From positions 1 to 64,000 of the forward strand of contig NZ_BMWT01000001.1 in NCBI RefSeq assembly GCF_014651375.1: a stretch of 64,000 nucleotides of DNA, given 5' to 3'. The first letter of the stretch is position 1. Each line of letters starts with the position of its first letter. A program made the translations under genes and the position numbers. The notes beneath the pieces are model-generated. The model was not told the DNA's origin and made no database searches. It saw nothing but the letters and a program-made list of their open reading frames with translations. Below, in pieces: positions 34,883 to 43,442 of the stretch. Source of the DNA: Tateyamaria omphalii. Its GTDB lineage: Bacteria > Pseudomonadota > Alphaproteobacteria > Rhodobacterales > Rhodobacteraceae.

Positions 34883-36238
34883 ATGGCGCTCGAACTGACA
34901 GGCAAGGCGGCAGCGATTTACGACGGGATTCGGCAGGCACCCATCGTGTCGCCACATGGTCATTGCGACCCTGCGTGGTTTGCCGAAGACAAGCCTTTTG
35001 CTGATCCGGCCGAGCTGCTGGTTATTCCCGATCACTATGTATTTCGGATGCTCTATTCGCAGGGTGTTCCGCTTGAAAAGCTTGGGGTTGGTGTGCCGGT
35101 CGCGGATCGCGATCCGCGAGAAGTCTTTCGGCTGTTTGCAAAGCACTGGCACTTGTTTTTGGGCACACCAAGCCAGCTCTGGATCGAGTATGTATTGCGT
35201 GAGACGCTAGGCTGTGACCTGTCGTTGAATGTCCAAACCGCGGATGCAATTTTTGACCATGTTGATGCTTGGTTGGCGAACGCTGCCAATCGCCCACGCG
35301 CTCTGTTCGACCGGTTCGGAATAGAGGTTCTGGCAACTACGGATGCGGCTCTCGACCCGCTGACGCACCATCAGGCGATCAAGGACAGCGATTGGGCTGG
35401 ACGCGTGGTGCCGACTTTCCGGCCAGATGCGTTGTTGAACCCGAGGGCGCCCGACTGGGCATCGGGCCTGATGTCACTGGGCGCAATGACGAAGCAGGAC
35501 ACGTCGACCTACCATGGCTTCCTAGCCGCGCTACGCGAACGGCGTGCCGCATTCAAGGCGATGGGCGCCACGGCGACCGATCATGCAATTGAAGTGCCTC
35601 AGACCATCTGGCTGGATAACCCGGCTGATACCTATGCAGCACTTGTGTCCGGGGACATGTCACAGGCGGATGCGTTCCACGGTCACATGTTGATCGAGAT
35701 GGCGCAGATGTCGTTGGATGACGGGCTGGTCATGCAGTTGCATGCTGGCAGTCGGCGCAACACCAACCGTGCGCTGTTTGAACAGTTTGGGCCGGATAAA
35801 GGCGCGGACATCCCCATTGCCGTCGATTGGGTGCGTGGCCTCGAACCTCTGCTCAATCGCGTCGGCAATGATCCGCGGTTGACCCTGATCCTGTTCACTC
35901 TGGATGAAACCACCTATGCCCGCGAACTGGCACCCATGGCCGGGCATTGGCCGTGCCTGCGCATTGGCCCGCCCTGGTGGTTCCACGACAGCGCTGCTGG
36001 CATTGCCCGCTACCTGGATCAGGTGGTCGAGACGGCTGGCTACTACAACCTTGCCGGGTTTAATGATGATACCCGAGCTTTCCTATCCATCCCTGCGCGG
36101 CATGATCTTTGGCGACGGGCGGTTTCACTGCACTTGGCGGCGCAGATCGAGCGGGGGTATTTCGGTGCCAATACCGCTGGTGATCTGGCGCGTCTCCTTG
36201 CCACCGATTTGGCCCGCAGCACATATAGGCTGGACTGA
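34883..36238 (+). CDS. uxaC: Uronate isomerase UxaC
   Basis: This amidohydrolase-superfamily enzyme of 451 residues interconverts D-glucuronate and D-fructuronate (or galacturonate and tagaturonate). Start ATG 34883 has AAAGG upstream; a start 57 bases earlier is less likely. The metal-binding opening is SPHGHCDPAWFAEDKPF near 23-39, then PDHYVFRMLYSQG. QLHAGSRRNTNR near 285-296 and WVRGLEPLLN, GPPWWFHDS in the last third are further marks. It reads divergent from the dehydrogenase/uxuA block and 3 bases before uxuB. Confidence 0.92.
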   Translation: MALELTGKAAAIYDGIRQAPIVSPHGHCDPAWFAEDKPFADPAELLVIPDHYVFRMLYSQGVPLEKLGVGVPVADRDPREVFRLFAKHWHLFLGTPSQLWIEYVLRETLGCDLSLNVQTADAIFDHVDAWLANAANRPRALFDRFGIEVLATTDAALDPLTHHQAIKDSDWAGRVVPTFRPDALLNPRAPDWASGLMSLGAMTKQDTSTYHGFLAALRERRAAFKAMGATATDHAIEVPQTIWLDNPADTYAALVSGDMSQADAFHGHMLIEMAQMSLDDGLVMQLHAGSRRNTNRALFEQFGPDKGADIPIAVDWVRGLEPLLNRVGNDPRLTLILFTLDETTYARELAPMAGHWPCLRIGPPWWFHDSAAGIARYLDQVVETAGYYNLAGFNDDTRAFLSIPARHDLWRRAVSLHLAAQIERGYFGANTAGDLARLLATDLARSTYRLD

Positions 36239-36241
36239 CTG

Positions 36242-37429
36242 ATGCTGCATATTCTTCACCTTGGTGTCGGCAATTTCTTCCGCGCCCACGCGGCCGCTTA
36301 CACGCAGGACACACCGGGTTGGCAGATCACTGGCGTCAGCTTTCGCTCACCTGCCATCCGCGACGGATTGGCGGCACAGAATTACGACTACGACCTCGTT
36401 GTGAAGGATGCAGACGGTACGGTGATCAAGCCGATCACGTGCATGTCTGACATGCTGGTCGCTTCGGAAAACCCGGTTGCCGTGATCGGTACCGTCGCCT
36501 CTGACCGGTTTTCCGTCATCACTCTGACGGTGACGGAAAAAGCGTATTGTCTGGCTCCGGACGGGCAGCTTGATAAGGCCTCAACCGAAGTTCAGGCAGA
36601 CCTGCAAGGCACGGGCACAACAGTGGTCGGCACGCTGGCTCGGGGCTTGGCCCGGCGTAATTCACCCGTTACCGTCCTTTGCTGTGACAACTTGCCTGAC
36701 AACGGATCGAAGCTGGAGCGTGCTGTTCGGGATTTCGCCACTGCGGCCAAATTAAATTTGCCCGACGCGATCACATTCCCATCCTGCATGGTTGATCGCA
36801 TCACTCCAGCCACAACGGACACGATCCGCACAGAGGCTGACGACCAGATGGCAGTCCCGACCGAGAGCTTTACCGAGTGGGTCATCGAAGATCGCTTTGC
36901 CGCCGGGAAACCGGACTGGCCTGGCGTACAATGGGTCGACGACGTGGCCCCGCACGAAATGCGCAAGCTGCGGATGCTGAACGGGGCGCATTCATTCCTT
37001 GCCTATGCGGGGGCGCTGCGGGGTTACACCTATGTGCACGAGGCGATTGCAGATCCCGAGTTGCGCCGTACAACGCAAGACCTGATGCGCGAGGCGGCGG
37101 AAACGCTGCCGGAAAGTGTTCAGGGACAAGCAGGGGCATATGCTGACGCCTTGATCAAACGGTTCGAGAACCCCAACCTGCACCACCAGCTTCGGCAAAT
37201 CGCGATGGACGGAAGCCAGAAACTACCCATTCGCATTCTGGCAACGTTGGAGGATCGGGGCACATCATCCAGCCCATCGCTGAAAGCTGCACTCGACGCC
37301 TGGATCGCTTTTGTTCAGGCAGAAGTCGCAGCCAATCACGTGCTGGACGATCCGAGAGCTGAGGCGCTTACTGCAGCTTGCCAGTCTGCGGACCCGGACA
37401 CTGCGCTACGTGCTTTGATCGGAGCCTAG
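36242..37429 (+). CDS. uxuB: Mannitol-dehydrogenase-family protein, probable fructuronate reductase UxuB
   Basis: This 395-residue NAD-dependent dehydrogenase would reduce fructuronate to mannonate. The Rossmann opening is ILHLGVGNFFRAHAAAY; WVIEDRFAAGKPDW lies near 220-233. The catalytic signature KLRMLNGAHSFLAYAG (Lys-x5-Asn-x2-His) lies near 242-257. It is about 90 residues shorter than the enterobacterial enzyme, with a trimmed N-terminus and interior, but the catalytic set is present. Start ATG follows uxaC after 3 bases. It overlaps the kdgK stop by four bases, convergently. Mannitol or tagaturonate specificity cannot be excluded. Confidence 0.85.
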   Translation: MLHILHLGVGNFFRAHAAAYTQDTPGWQITGVSFRSPAIRDGLAAQNYDYDLVVKDADGTVIKPITCMSDMLVASENPVAVIGTVASDRFSVITLTVTEKAYCLAPDGQLDKASTEVQADLQGTGTTVVGTLARGLARRNSPVTVLCCDNLPDNGSKLERAVRDFATAAKLNLPDAITFPSCMVDRITPATTDTIRTEADDQMAVPTESFTEWVIEDRFAAGKPDWPGVQWVDDVAPHEMRKLRMLNGAHSFLAYAGALRGYTYVHEAIADPELRRTTQDLMREAAETLPESVQGQAGAYADALIKRFENPNLHHQLRQIAMDGSQKLPIRILATLEDRGTSSSPSLKAALDAWIAFVQAEVAANHVLDDPRAEALTAACQSADPDTALRALIGA

Positions 37430-38304
37430 CGCGGCAGGATCGCACCACGGTGCGCGATGACACGTGATGCCAGATCGTGGCCTGCGCGCAGGGCAACATC
37501 TTGCGGTTTTCCGGTGAGAGCAGCCGCCAGATAGGCACCGTTGAAGCTGTCGCCTGCTGCTGTTGTGTCCACTACTTTTGACGCTGCTGGATATGTACCG
37601 GAAGTGCCGGTCTCAAGGCAAAGCGGTCCGACCTCACCGCGCTTCAATGCACCCGAGCGGCCCAGCGCAAGAAATCGTGCCATGACCGCTTCGGCGGTTT
37701 CGCCGGTCAGTTCCATCTCGTCATCAATGGACGGCAGCGCAATGTCGCAAAGCACCCACATCGCCGCGATCACCTCGCGCGCTGAATCCTGATCTTCCCA
37801 CAGGCGTGGTCGATAGTTGCTGTCAAAAGCGACGCGTCCGCCCCGCTGCCGAAATCCTTGCAACCAATCGATCAAGGCCGCACGCGTGGTCGCAGGCATG
37901 ATCGCGAGCGTGATGGCGGATGTGTAGATCACATCATAAGGTTCCAGGACGGAAAGGTCCTGGCCCTCAGGAGTTCTGAACACCTGACGTGCTGCAGAGG
38001 TATCGCGCCAGTACGTAAAGCTGCGTTCGCCCGCTGCATCAGTTGTGATGGCGTAGAGGCCCGGTGTCCCATCGGGATCACGTTCAACGGCATGCGTGCC
38101 AATATCCTCCGCCGTCATCGCCGCGACGATCCGGTCCGAAAAAGCGTCTGTGCCAAGGCGGGTCACATAGTCGACCTGCAATTCCGGTGCCTGGCGTTTG
38201 AGGTAGATCGCCGTGTTCAACGTATCGCCCGCCACGCGCACCGCAGCCTCTGCATTGTCCATCGACAGCTCAATCATCGCCTCGCCTATGGCCGCTATCT
38301 TCAT
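37426..38304 (-). CDS. kdgK: 2-keto-3-deoxygluconate kinase KdgK (PfkB family)
   Basis: This PfkB sugar kinase of 292 residues phosphorylates KDG to KDPG, the last shared step of the uronate route before aldolase. It starts MKIAAIGEAMIELS at 38304 in an ATGA overlap with the DMT gene. The frame stays open another 321 bases inside that gene, which is not credible as protein. AGDTLNTAIYLKR near 28-40 is the N-terminal PfkB motif and VVDTTAAGDSFNGAYLA near 245-261 carries the catalytic aspartate. A KDPG aldolase gene is not in the window. Confidence 0.9.
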   Translation of the reverse strand: MKIAAIGEAMIELSMDNAEAAVRVAGDTLNTAIYLKRQAPELQVDYVTRLGTDAFSDRIVAAMTAEDIGTHAVERDPDGTPGLYAITTDAAGERSFTYWRDTSAARQVFRTPEGQDLSVLEPYDVIYTSAITLAIMPATTRAALIDWLQGFRQRGGRVAFDSNYRPRLWEDQDSAREVIAAMWVLCDIALPSIDDEMELTGETAEAVMARFLALGRSGALKRGEVGPLCLETGTSGTYPAASKVVDTTAAGDSFNGAYLAAALTGKPQDVALRAGHDLASRVIAHRGAILPR

Positions 38305-39194
38305 GCCTTGTCCTTTCGTGCCGTGCGCTGCCAAATGATCAAGCCGGAGACGACAATGATCGCCGCGCCAACCAGCGTCCACCCGTCCGGCACATCGCCA
38401 AAGACAAGGTAACTTGCAAGCGCAAGATACAGCAGGAAGCTGTAGGTGTAGGGCATCAAAGTATTGGCTGGGGCGTAAGCGTGCGCGCGAGAGAAAATCT
38501 CGTGCCCCGCCCAGCCCCAAACGCCAAGCCCGATCATCAGCGCCCATTGCAGCCATGTGTCCGGCGCTGTCCACACCATCCAAGCCAAGGGGGCGAGCGC
38601 CACCGCGCCAAACGCGCCCATCCAAAACTGCATCGTTTCTGCCGCAACCACGCCGGAAATCTTGCGCGTAATGATGGAGTAGAGCGCCAATGAAAAAGCG
38701 TTGTAAACGTTTAGAAATGCAATCGCGTGAAAGCTGGCGTCAAAGGGTCGGATCACAACCAAGACGCCCGTGAATCCAAGAATAATCGCAAACCATCGCC
38801 AAGGGCCGACCCGCTCACCCAGCAAGGGCCAGCTCAGAAAGCACACGATGATCGGTGCCGAAAACATGATCGAGCCAACCACTGTCAGCGGCAGGTAATT
38901 CAGCGTGATGAAGTTGAACAACGTGGCCGAGGCCAGCAAAAACCCCCGCAGCAGCACCAACCCCATATGCTCGGACTGGAAGTTTGACCACCGCACACCC
39001 TTGCGCAAGAGCAGAGCGGTTGAAATCAGGAAATGTGGAAAGTACCGCATGAAAGCGAGTTGGAAGGCGGGCAACCCCGCCAACAGCAGCCACTTCACCG
39101 ACGTGTCGATGAGCGTAAAGAACGCGTAAGCCCCCAGCGTCATTGCGATGCCGAGGGCCGCGCGATCCTCCGTCGGATGGGCGGCGATTGCCAC
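38301..39194 (-). CDS. EamA/DMT-family transporter
   Basis: This 297-residue inner-membrane protein has about ten hydrophobic segments arranged as two EamA repeats, for example ALGIAMTLGAYAFFTLIDTSVKWLL at the start shown by its first and last residues, and WFAIILGFTGVLVVIRP near 130. Members move metabolites of varied kind, often outward. It lies between the beta-hydroxyacid dehydrogenase (2 bases after its stop) and kdgK (ATGA overlap), so it is a full member of the TRAP operon. It may export an intermediate or side product. Confidence 0.87.
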   Translation of the reverse strand: MAIAAHPTEDRAALGIAMTLGAYAFFTLIDTSVKWLLLAGLPAFQLAFMRYFPHFLISTALLLRKGVRWSNFQSEHMGLVLLRGFLLASATLFNFITLNYLPLTVVGSIMFSAPIIVCFLSWPLLGERVGPWRWFAIILGFTGVLVVIRPFDASFHAIAFLNVYNAFSLALYSIITRKISGVVAAETMQFWMGAFGAVALAPLAWMVWTAPDTWLQWALMIGLGVWGWAGHEIFSRAHAYAPANTLMPYTYSFLLYLALASYLVFGDVPDGWTLVGAAIIVVSGLIIWQRTARKDKA

Positions 39195-39196
39195 TC

Positions 39197-40084
39197 TTAG
39201 CCTTTGAACTTGTCAGCAAAGAAATCAACCTGCAGCGGCACCATCTCTTCCTCGCGCCCGGCGTCGATGGACCCGCGCAAACTGTCGAGCGTGCTGCCAG
39301 ACATCATCGACTGCACGCCCGCGTCACTGCACATCTGGGCATAGTAACCTACATCCTTGGCTGCGTTCTTGATTGAAAAGGCAAGCTGCTGATCGTCCCC
39401 TTGAAGCGCATAGGCGGTGACAAAATCCATCATCCCTGACTTCAGCGGCCCAGCGGACATGACGTCATAAAGACCCTGCCGGTCGACCCCCATCACATCG
39501 GCAATCGCGTAGCTCTCGGCCATCGCATTGGCACAAGCCTGCGCATAGAAGTTGTTGATCAGCTTGATCGTATGCCCGGTGCCCAAAGCCCCAAGGTGAA
39601 AGACGTTCTCGCCCAGATCGTCCAGCACTGGCTTCACCTTATCAAAAGCCGCTTTGTCGCCGGACCCCATCAGGTTCAATAGCCCGTCCTTGGCGTGCAT
39701 CGGCGTGCGGCCTATGGGGCAATCCAGCATCGTGCCACCTGCTGCCTCAACTTCCGCTCCCAGCGCCTTAGTCGACGCGGGCAAAGAGGTGCCGAAATCA
39801 ATCACCACCGCGCCCGGCTTCAGCCCGGCAATCACACCGTCATCGCCCCGCAGCCGTGCCTCGACATTGTCTGAGGTATCCATGCACAGCATCACGATGT
39901 CGGATCCTTCGGCGACAGCCTTCGCGGTGGTCACCTCGGTCGCGCCACGCTCCACCGCGCGATCCACAAAGGTGCGGGTCCGGTTCGCGATCACCACCAG
40001 GTCATAGCCCTGATCCTGCAACCTCCCCACCATGGCCCCGCCCATCAGGCCGAGACCGATAAATCCGATTGTTGGTTTGCTCAT
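39197..40084 (-). CDS. Beta-hydroxyacid dehydrogenase (HIBADH family)
   Basis: This 295-residue NAD(P)-dependent enzyme related to 3-hydroxyisobutyrate, tartronate-semialdehyde and L-threonate dehydrogenases starts MSKPTIGFIGLGLMGGAMV at 40084. The frame is open 63 bases upstream without family character. The second motif, DCPIGRTPMHAKDGLLNLMG at about 118-137, and the catalytic lysine in GTGHTIKLINNFYAQ near 168 are clear. It lies 1 base from the upstream PhyH gene. The substrate is probably a hydroxy-acid intermediate of this operon. Confidence 0.87.
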   Translation of the reverse strand: MSKPTIGFIGLGLMGGAMVGRLQDQGYDLVVIANRTRTFVDRAVERGATEVTTAKAVAEGSDIVMLCMDTSDNVEARLRGDDGVIAGLKPGAVVIDFGTSLPASTKALGAEVEAAGGTMLDCPIGRTPMHAKDGLLNLMGSGDKAAFDKVKPVLDDLGENVFHLGALGTGHTIKLINNFYAQACANAMAESYAIADVMGVDRQGLYDVMSAGPLKSGMMDFVTAYALQGDDQQLAFSIKNAAKDVGYYAQMCSDAGVQSMMSGSTLDSLRGSIDAGREEEMVPLQVDFFADKFKG

Positions 40085-40085
40085 G

Positions 40086-40985
40086 TCATGTCTCCTTGGC
40101 GGGGATGGTGTCGAAGGCGCGCGTCTTGAGCCCCTTCTGAATCTCATAGATGGAAATAGGAACGTCCGGCTGAGGCTGCGGGATGCGGATCGGGATGTCC
40201 TTCAGACGTGGAGTCAGCGTCGGCGCGCCACACAGCATCCGTGTGTTGTAATCCTCGATCCCATCCCACTTGGTCATGCTGCCCATGATAGGAAAGGCAT
40301 CCGCCGCCATCATCTCGTAAAAAAGAATGCGCCGCGCCCGGTCGCTCGTGTTCAGGGCTGAGCCATGCACGATCCGCCCGTGGTGAATACTGATCGACCC
40401 CGCAGGGCCGGTCAGCGGCACGGCATCTGCCATATCCAGCCCGTTCTCCTCGGGCAGCATCGCTCCAGCAAAGACACCCTCCACATGGTGATCATAGACC
40501 GGCCCCTTGTGCGAGCCGGGGAACACCATCAGCGGGCCGTTCTCCTCGGCCATGTCGTCTATACAGATGCCAATGGCTAGGATGTCGTCGTTCGTATGCG
40601 GGTAAAACGCATAGTCCTGATGCCACTCGACCGCAGCCCCGTAGCCTGCCGATTTCATGTTCAGCTTGGTGGTGTGCAGGCGCAGGTTCGGCCCGATGAG
40701 ATCGCGGGCCGGGGCGAGTACATGATCGGAATACATCAACTCGTTGAAAACATCCGATATCGTGTGAGGCAGCTTGATCCGGCGCAGGCGCGGGTCATCT
40801 GCGGTGTGGCTGTCTTCCAGATCTAAACGGTCGTTGCTCTCGGTCATCGTGGCCGCTTCTGCCTCGAACCGCGCAATCTCATCCCTGATCTTGGTCAGCC
40901 AATCGTCGGGTATCCGGTTCTCAAACAGCAGATACCCATGCTCTTCGTAATGCGCCTTTTGGCCAGCTGTCAGACATTCCATCAC
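40086..40985 (-). CDS. Phytanoyl-CoA dioxygenase-family Fe(II)/2-oxoglutarate oxygenase (second copy)
   Basis: This 299-residue oxygenase has the iron facial triad: HQD in VEWHQDYAFYPHTNDD near 118-133 and the distal histidine in GRIVHGSALNTSD near 198-210. An arginine follows (SDRARRILFYEM) for 2-oxoglutarate. Its ATG overlaps the altronate dehydratase stop (ATGATG). Substrates of bacterial PhyH proteins are small molecules rather than phytanoyl-CoA. Here a sugar acid or an alkylated form of one is suggested by context. It is clearly not a tandem duplicate of the other PhyH copy, as the sequences differ throughout. Confidence 0.88.
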   Translation of the reverse strand: MMECLTAGQKAHYEEHGYLLFENRIPDDWLTKIRDEIARFEAEAATMTESNDRLDLEDSHTADDPRLRRIKLPHTISDVFNELMYSDHVLAPARDLIGPNLRLHTTKLNMKSAGYGAAVEWHQDYAFYPHTNDDILAIGICIDDMAEENGPLMVFPGSHKGPVYDHHVEGVFAGAMLPEENGLDMADAVPLTGPAGSISIHHGRIVHGSALNTSDRARRILFYEMMAADAFPIMGSMTKWDGIEDYNTRMLCGAPTLTPRLKDIPIRIPQPQPDVPISIYEIQKGLKTRAFDTIPAKET

Positions 40986-42484
40986 ATCACCGCTCCGATT
41001 TGCCAGGGCACGAACTCATAATCGCCCAGCCCCTGCGCCTCGGACTTCGACATCTCGCCGGAAGCGACACGCAAGAACAGCTCGTAAATCTCGCGGCCCT
41101 TGTCCTCGAGCGAAACGCCATCGCTCAGCATCGCACCCGCGTTCACATCCATGTCCTCGATCATCCGACCAAACATCTCCGTATTGGTCGCAACCTTGAT
41201 CGTCGGCGCAGGCTTCGAACCAAAGGCCGATCCACGCCCGGTGGTAAAGCACACTAGGTTGCAGCCCCCGGCGATCTGCCCCGTTACACTCGCCGGGTCA
41301 TAGCCGGGTGAATCCATGAAGGTGAAACCACGCGACCGCACGATGTCGGCGTATTTGTAAACGCCGGTCAGCGGCGTGGTCCCGCCCTTGGCCGCAGCGC
41401 CCAAAGACTTCTCCAGAATGGTGGTCAGGCCACCGGCCTTGTTGCCAGGGCTGGGGTTGTTGTCCATCGATCCCTTGTTGCGGGCGGTATAGTCCTCCCA
41501 CCAGCGGATCAGATCAATCAGACGTTCACCCGTCGCCTGATCCACCGCGCGGGCGGTCAGCAAGTGCTCCGCCCCGTAAATCTCCGGCGTCTCGGCCAGC
41601 ACACCTGTACCGCCCTGTGCCACCAGCAGATCGGTGGCATATCCAAGCGCAGGGTTCGCGGTAATCCCTGACCAAGCATCCGACCCGCCGCATTGCAGGG
41701 CAACTTTCAATTCGGACGCCGGGCACGGCTCGCGCACCGCCTGATTGGCCAGTGGCAACATGGCCGCGACCTTTTCGATCCCCTTTTCGACCGTTCGACG
41801 CAGCCCAGCCACGGACTGGATGTTCATCGTTTGAAACAGCGGCCCCTGCCTCAACCCGTAGGCTTCGAGCAACCAGTCGATCTGGTTCATCTCGCACCCA
41901 AGACCGACCATCAGCACACCGGCATGGTTGGGATGCCGGGCATACCCCCACATCACCCGCTGCAGAGCTTCGAACCCGTCACCGCTGTCGGCCATGCCGC
42001 AGCCTGTCCCGTGCACAAAGGCGACCACCCCATCGACATTGGGATAGCCCGCCAGAAGTTCAGGTGTGAAATGGGCAGCGATCATCCGCGCGGCAGTGGC
42101 GGAACAGTTCACCGATGTAACAATCGCGATGTAGTTCCGCGTGCCAACCTGACCGTTCTCGCGACGGTAGCCCATAAACGTATCACTGCCGGGCGCTGGG
42201 TTTGCTGGTCTTAGGTTCGTCGCAAACTCGTAGGCGACATCGGTTCCACGAAACTCCACGTTGTGAGTGTGCACGTGATCACCGGCCGCGATGTCCTGGG
42301 CCGCATAGCCGATAACTTGTGCATATTTGCAGATCGGCCCACCCTGCGCGATATCCCGCACTGCAACCTTGTGTCCGGAAGGGATCAGCGCGCGCGTGAG
42401 AACGTCCTCGACAGCCACGCCAACTTCCAGTGCGCGGGTGGCGGTAACAACGTCATCAACGGGATCAAGACGAATGAAATCCAT
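40982..42484 (-). CDS. uxaA: Altronate dehydratase UxaA (UxaA/GarD family)
   Basis: This 500-residue iron-dependent sugar-acid dehydratase converts D-altronate to KDG. The N-terminal SAF domain (about 1-95) ends in AGDHVHTHNVEF. The large domain opens TFMGYRRENGQVGTRNYIAI near 103-122 and contains HGTGCGMADSGDGFEAL and VGLGCEMNQIDWLLEAYGL. Further marks are LKVALQCGGSDAWSGITANP and NLVCFTTGRGSAFGSKPAPT. Length favours UxaA over galactarate dehydratase, but the two are related. It is bracketed by two PhyH oxygenases. With UxaC it would serve galacturonate, although a tagaturonate reductase (UxaB) was not seen. Confidence 0.9.
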   Translation of the reverse strand: MDFIRLDPVDDVVTATRALEVGVAVEDVLTRALIPSGHKVAVRDIAQGGPICKYAQVIGYAAQDIAAGDHVHTHNVEFRGTDVAYEFATNLRPANPAPGSDTFMGYRRENGQVGTRNYIAIVTSVNCSATAARMIAAHFTPELLAGYPNVDGVVAFVHGTGCGMADSGDGFEALQRVMWGYARHPNHAGVLMVGLGCEMNQIDWLLEAYGLRQGPLFQTMNIQSVAGLRRTVEKGIEKVAAMLPLANQAVREPCPASELKVALQCGGSDAWSGITANPALGYATDLLVAQGGTGVLAETPEIYGAEHLLTARAVDQATGERLIDLIRWWEDYTARNKGSMDNNPSPGNKAGGLTTILEKSLGAAAKGGTTPLTGVYKYADIVRSRGFTFMDSPGYDPASVTGQIAGGCNLVCFTTGRGSAFGSKPAPTIKVATNTEMFGRMIEDMDVNAGAMLSDGVSLEDKGREIYELFLRVASGEMSKSEAQGLGDYEFVPWQIGAVM

Positions 42485-42487
42485 GGC

Positions 42488-43432
42488 CTATGCGCAGACC
42501 GGGCTGTCTGCGTCCCAACGGTGAATAGGAATATGTGACTTTGCGGCAAGACGATCACGGGCTGCAAACCATACATCACGCCATACCCGCCAATCGCGAA
42601 GCTCAGTCTCTGGCGCGGCGCGGCTGCGAGCAGCGAAACTCGGGAAATGGTCCCGGCCGGTGGGCTGGCCGGTCACATTGTACCTTAGGTCAAAGGACCA
42701 GCGAAATCTGTCGGAACGGTTGGGCAGCGAAGCATGGGACACCAATGGGTGAAACAACACCACACCGCCAGCGTTCACAGGCAGCGGAACAGCCGAGGAC
42801 GTATCCAGATGCGCAGGCGCGATGGCTGTCTGCACTTGCGGGCAATGGGGCAGTAACCCGTCGTCGATCCCCGGCACAACCTGCAAACAACCATTCTCAA
42901 CAGTCCCATCGGTGATCGCGACCCAAGCGGTCACCATATCCGTTGTATCGGCGTCTTCATGGCCCACGCCCCGATCCTGATGCCAGTCGGTGGACGTGAT
43001 ATGCGCCCGTACTTCATCCGCAGCCAATTGAGGGCTTGGCGGCTTGATGCGCACATGCTGGATCGGGTTTGACGTGATTTCAGGACCGAGAAGACATTCC
43101 ACAATGTCGAGAAGGCGGGACTGCACAACCAGATCAAAGATCGCAGGGCCAAAGTGCATGGGGCAATGCGCGTCGATCTCTCCGCCGGGCAGACTGATAT
43201 CCATGGGTTGGAACCAATCGCAGCCCGCTGCATAGGATGCGCTCAGCTTGTCCCAGAAATCCATGTCAGTGCCGTCCGGTACCCGCCCCTCTGTCTGCCA
43301 ACTTTCATAGAGTTTATCCAGCAGATCAGAATATTCCGCGCGCACAGCATCCAGCACCGGCGCGGGGATGACATCGTCAACGACCAGAAAGCCTTGGTTC
43401 TGAAACTGCGTGACTTGGGCTTCGGTCAGCAT
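42488..43432 (-). CDS. Phytanoyl-CoA dioxygenase-family Fe(II)/2-oxoglutarate oxygenase (first copy)
   Basis: This 314-residue oxygenase opens MLTEAQVTQFQNQGFLVVDD, the usual PhyH start. The iron ligands are HxD in STDWHQDRGVGHEDAD near 146-161 and the distal His in FHPLVSHASLPN near 234-245. Arginine is in FRWSFDLRYN. AITDGTVENGCLQVVPG is typical of ectoine-hydroxylase-like members. It is encoded 10 bases after the TRAP large permease and 3 bases before uxaA, so it is expressed with uptake. It may hydroxylate or demethylate the imported substrate. Confidence 0.88.
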   Translation of the reverse strand: MLTEAQVTQFQNQGFLVVDDVIPAPVLDAVRAEYSDLLDKLYESWQTEGRVPDGTDMDFWDKLSASYAAGCDWFQPMDISLPGGEIDAHCPMHFGPAIFDLVVQSRLLDIVECLLGPEITSNPIQHVRIKPPSPQLAADEVRAHITSTDWHQDRGVGHEDADTTDMVTAWVAITDGTVENGCLQVVPGIDDGLLPHCPQVQTAIAPAHLDTSSAVPLPVNAGGVVLFHPLVSHASLPNRSDRFRWSFDLRYNVTGQPTGRDHFPSFAARSRAAPETELRDWRVWRDVWFAARDRLAAKSHIPIHRWDADSPVCA

Positions 43433-43442
43433 GGCATCGCTC

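Noticed and set aside
37426-38625. Longer KdgK with 107 additional N-terminal residues
   Set aside because: The additional part overlaps the DMT transporter gene in another frame and is not PfkB-like. The ATGA junction supports the start at 38304.
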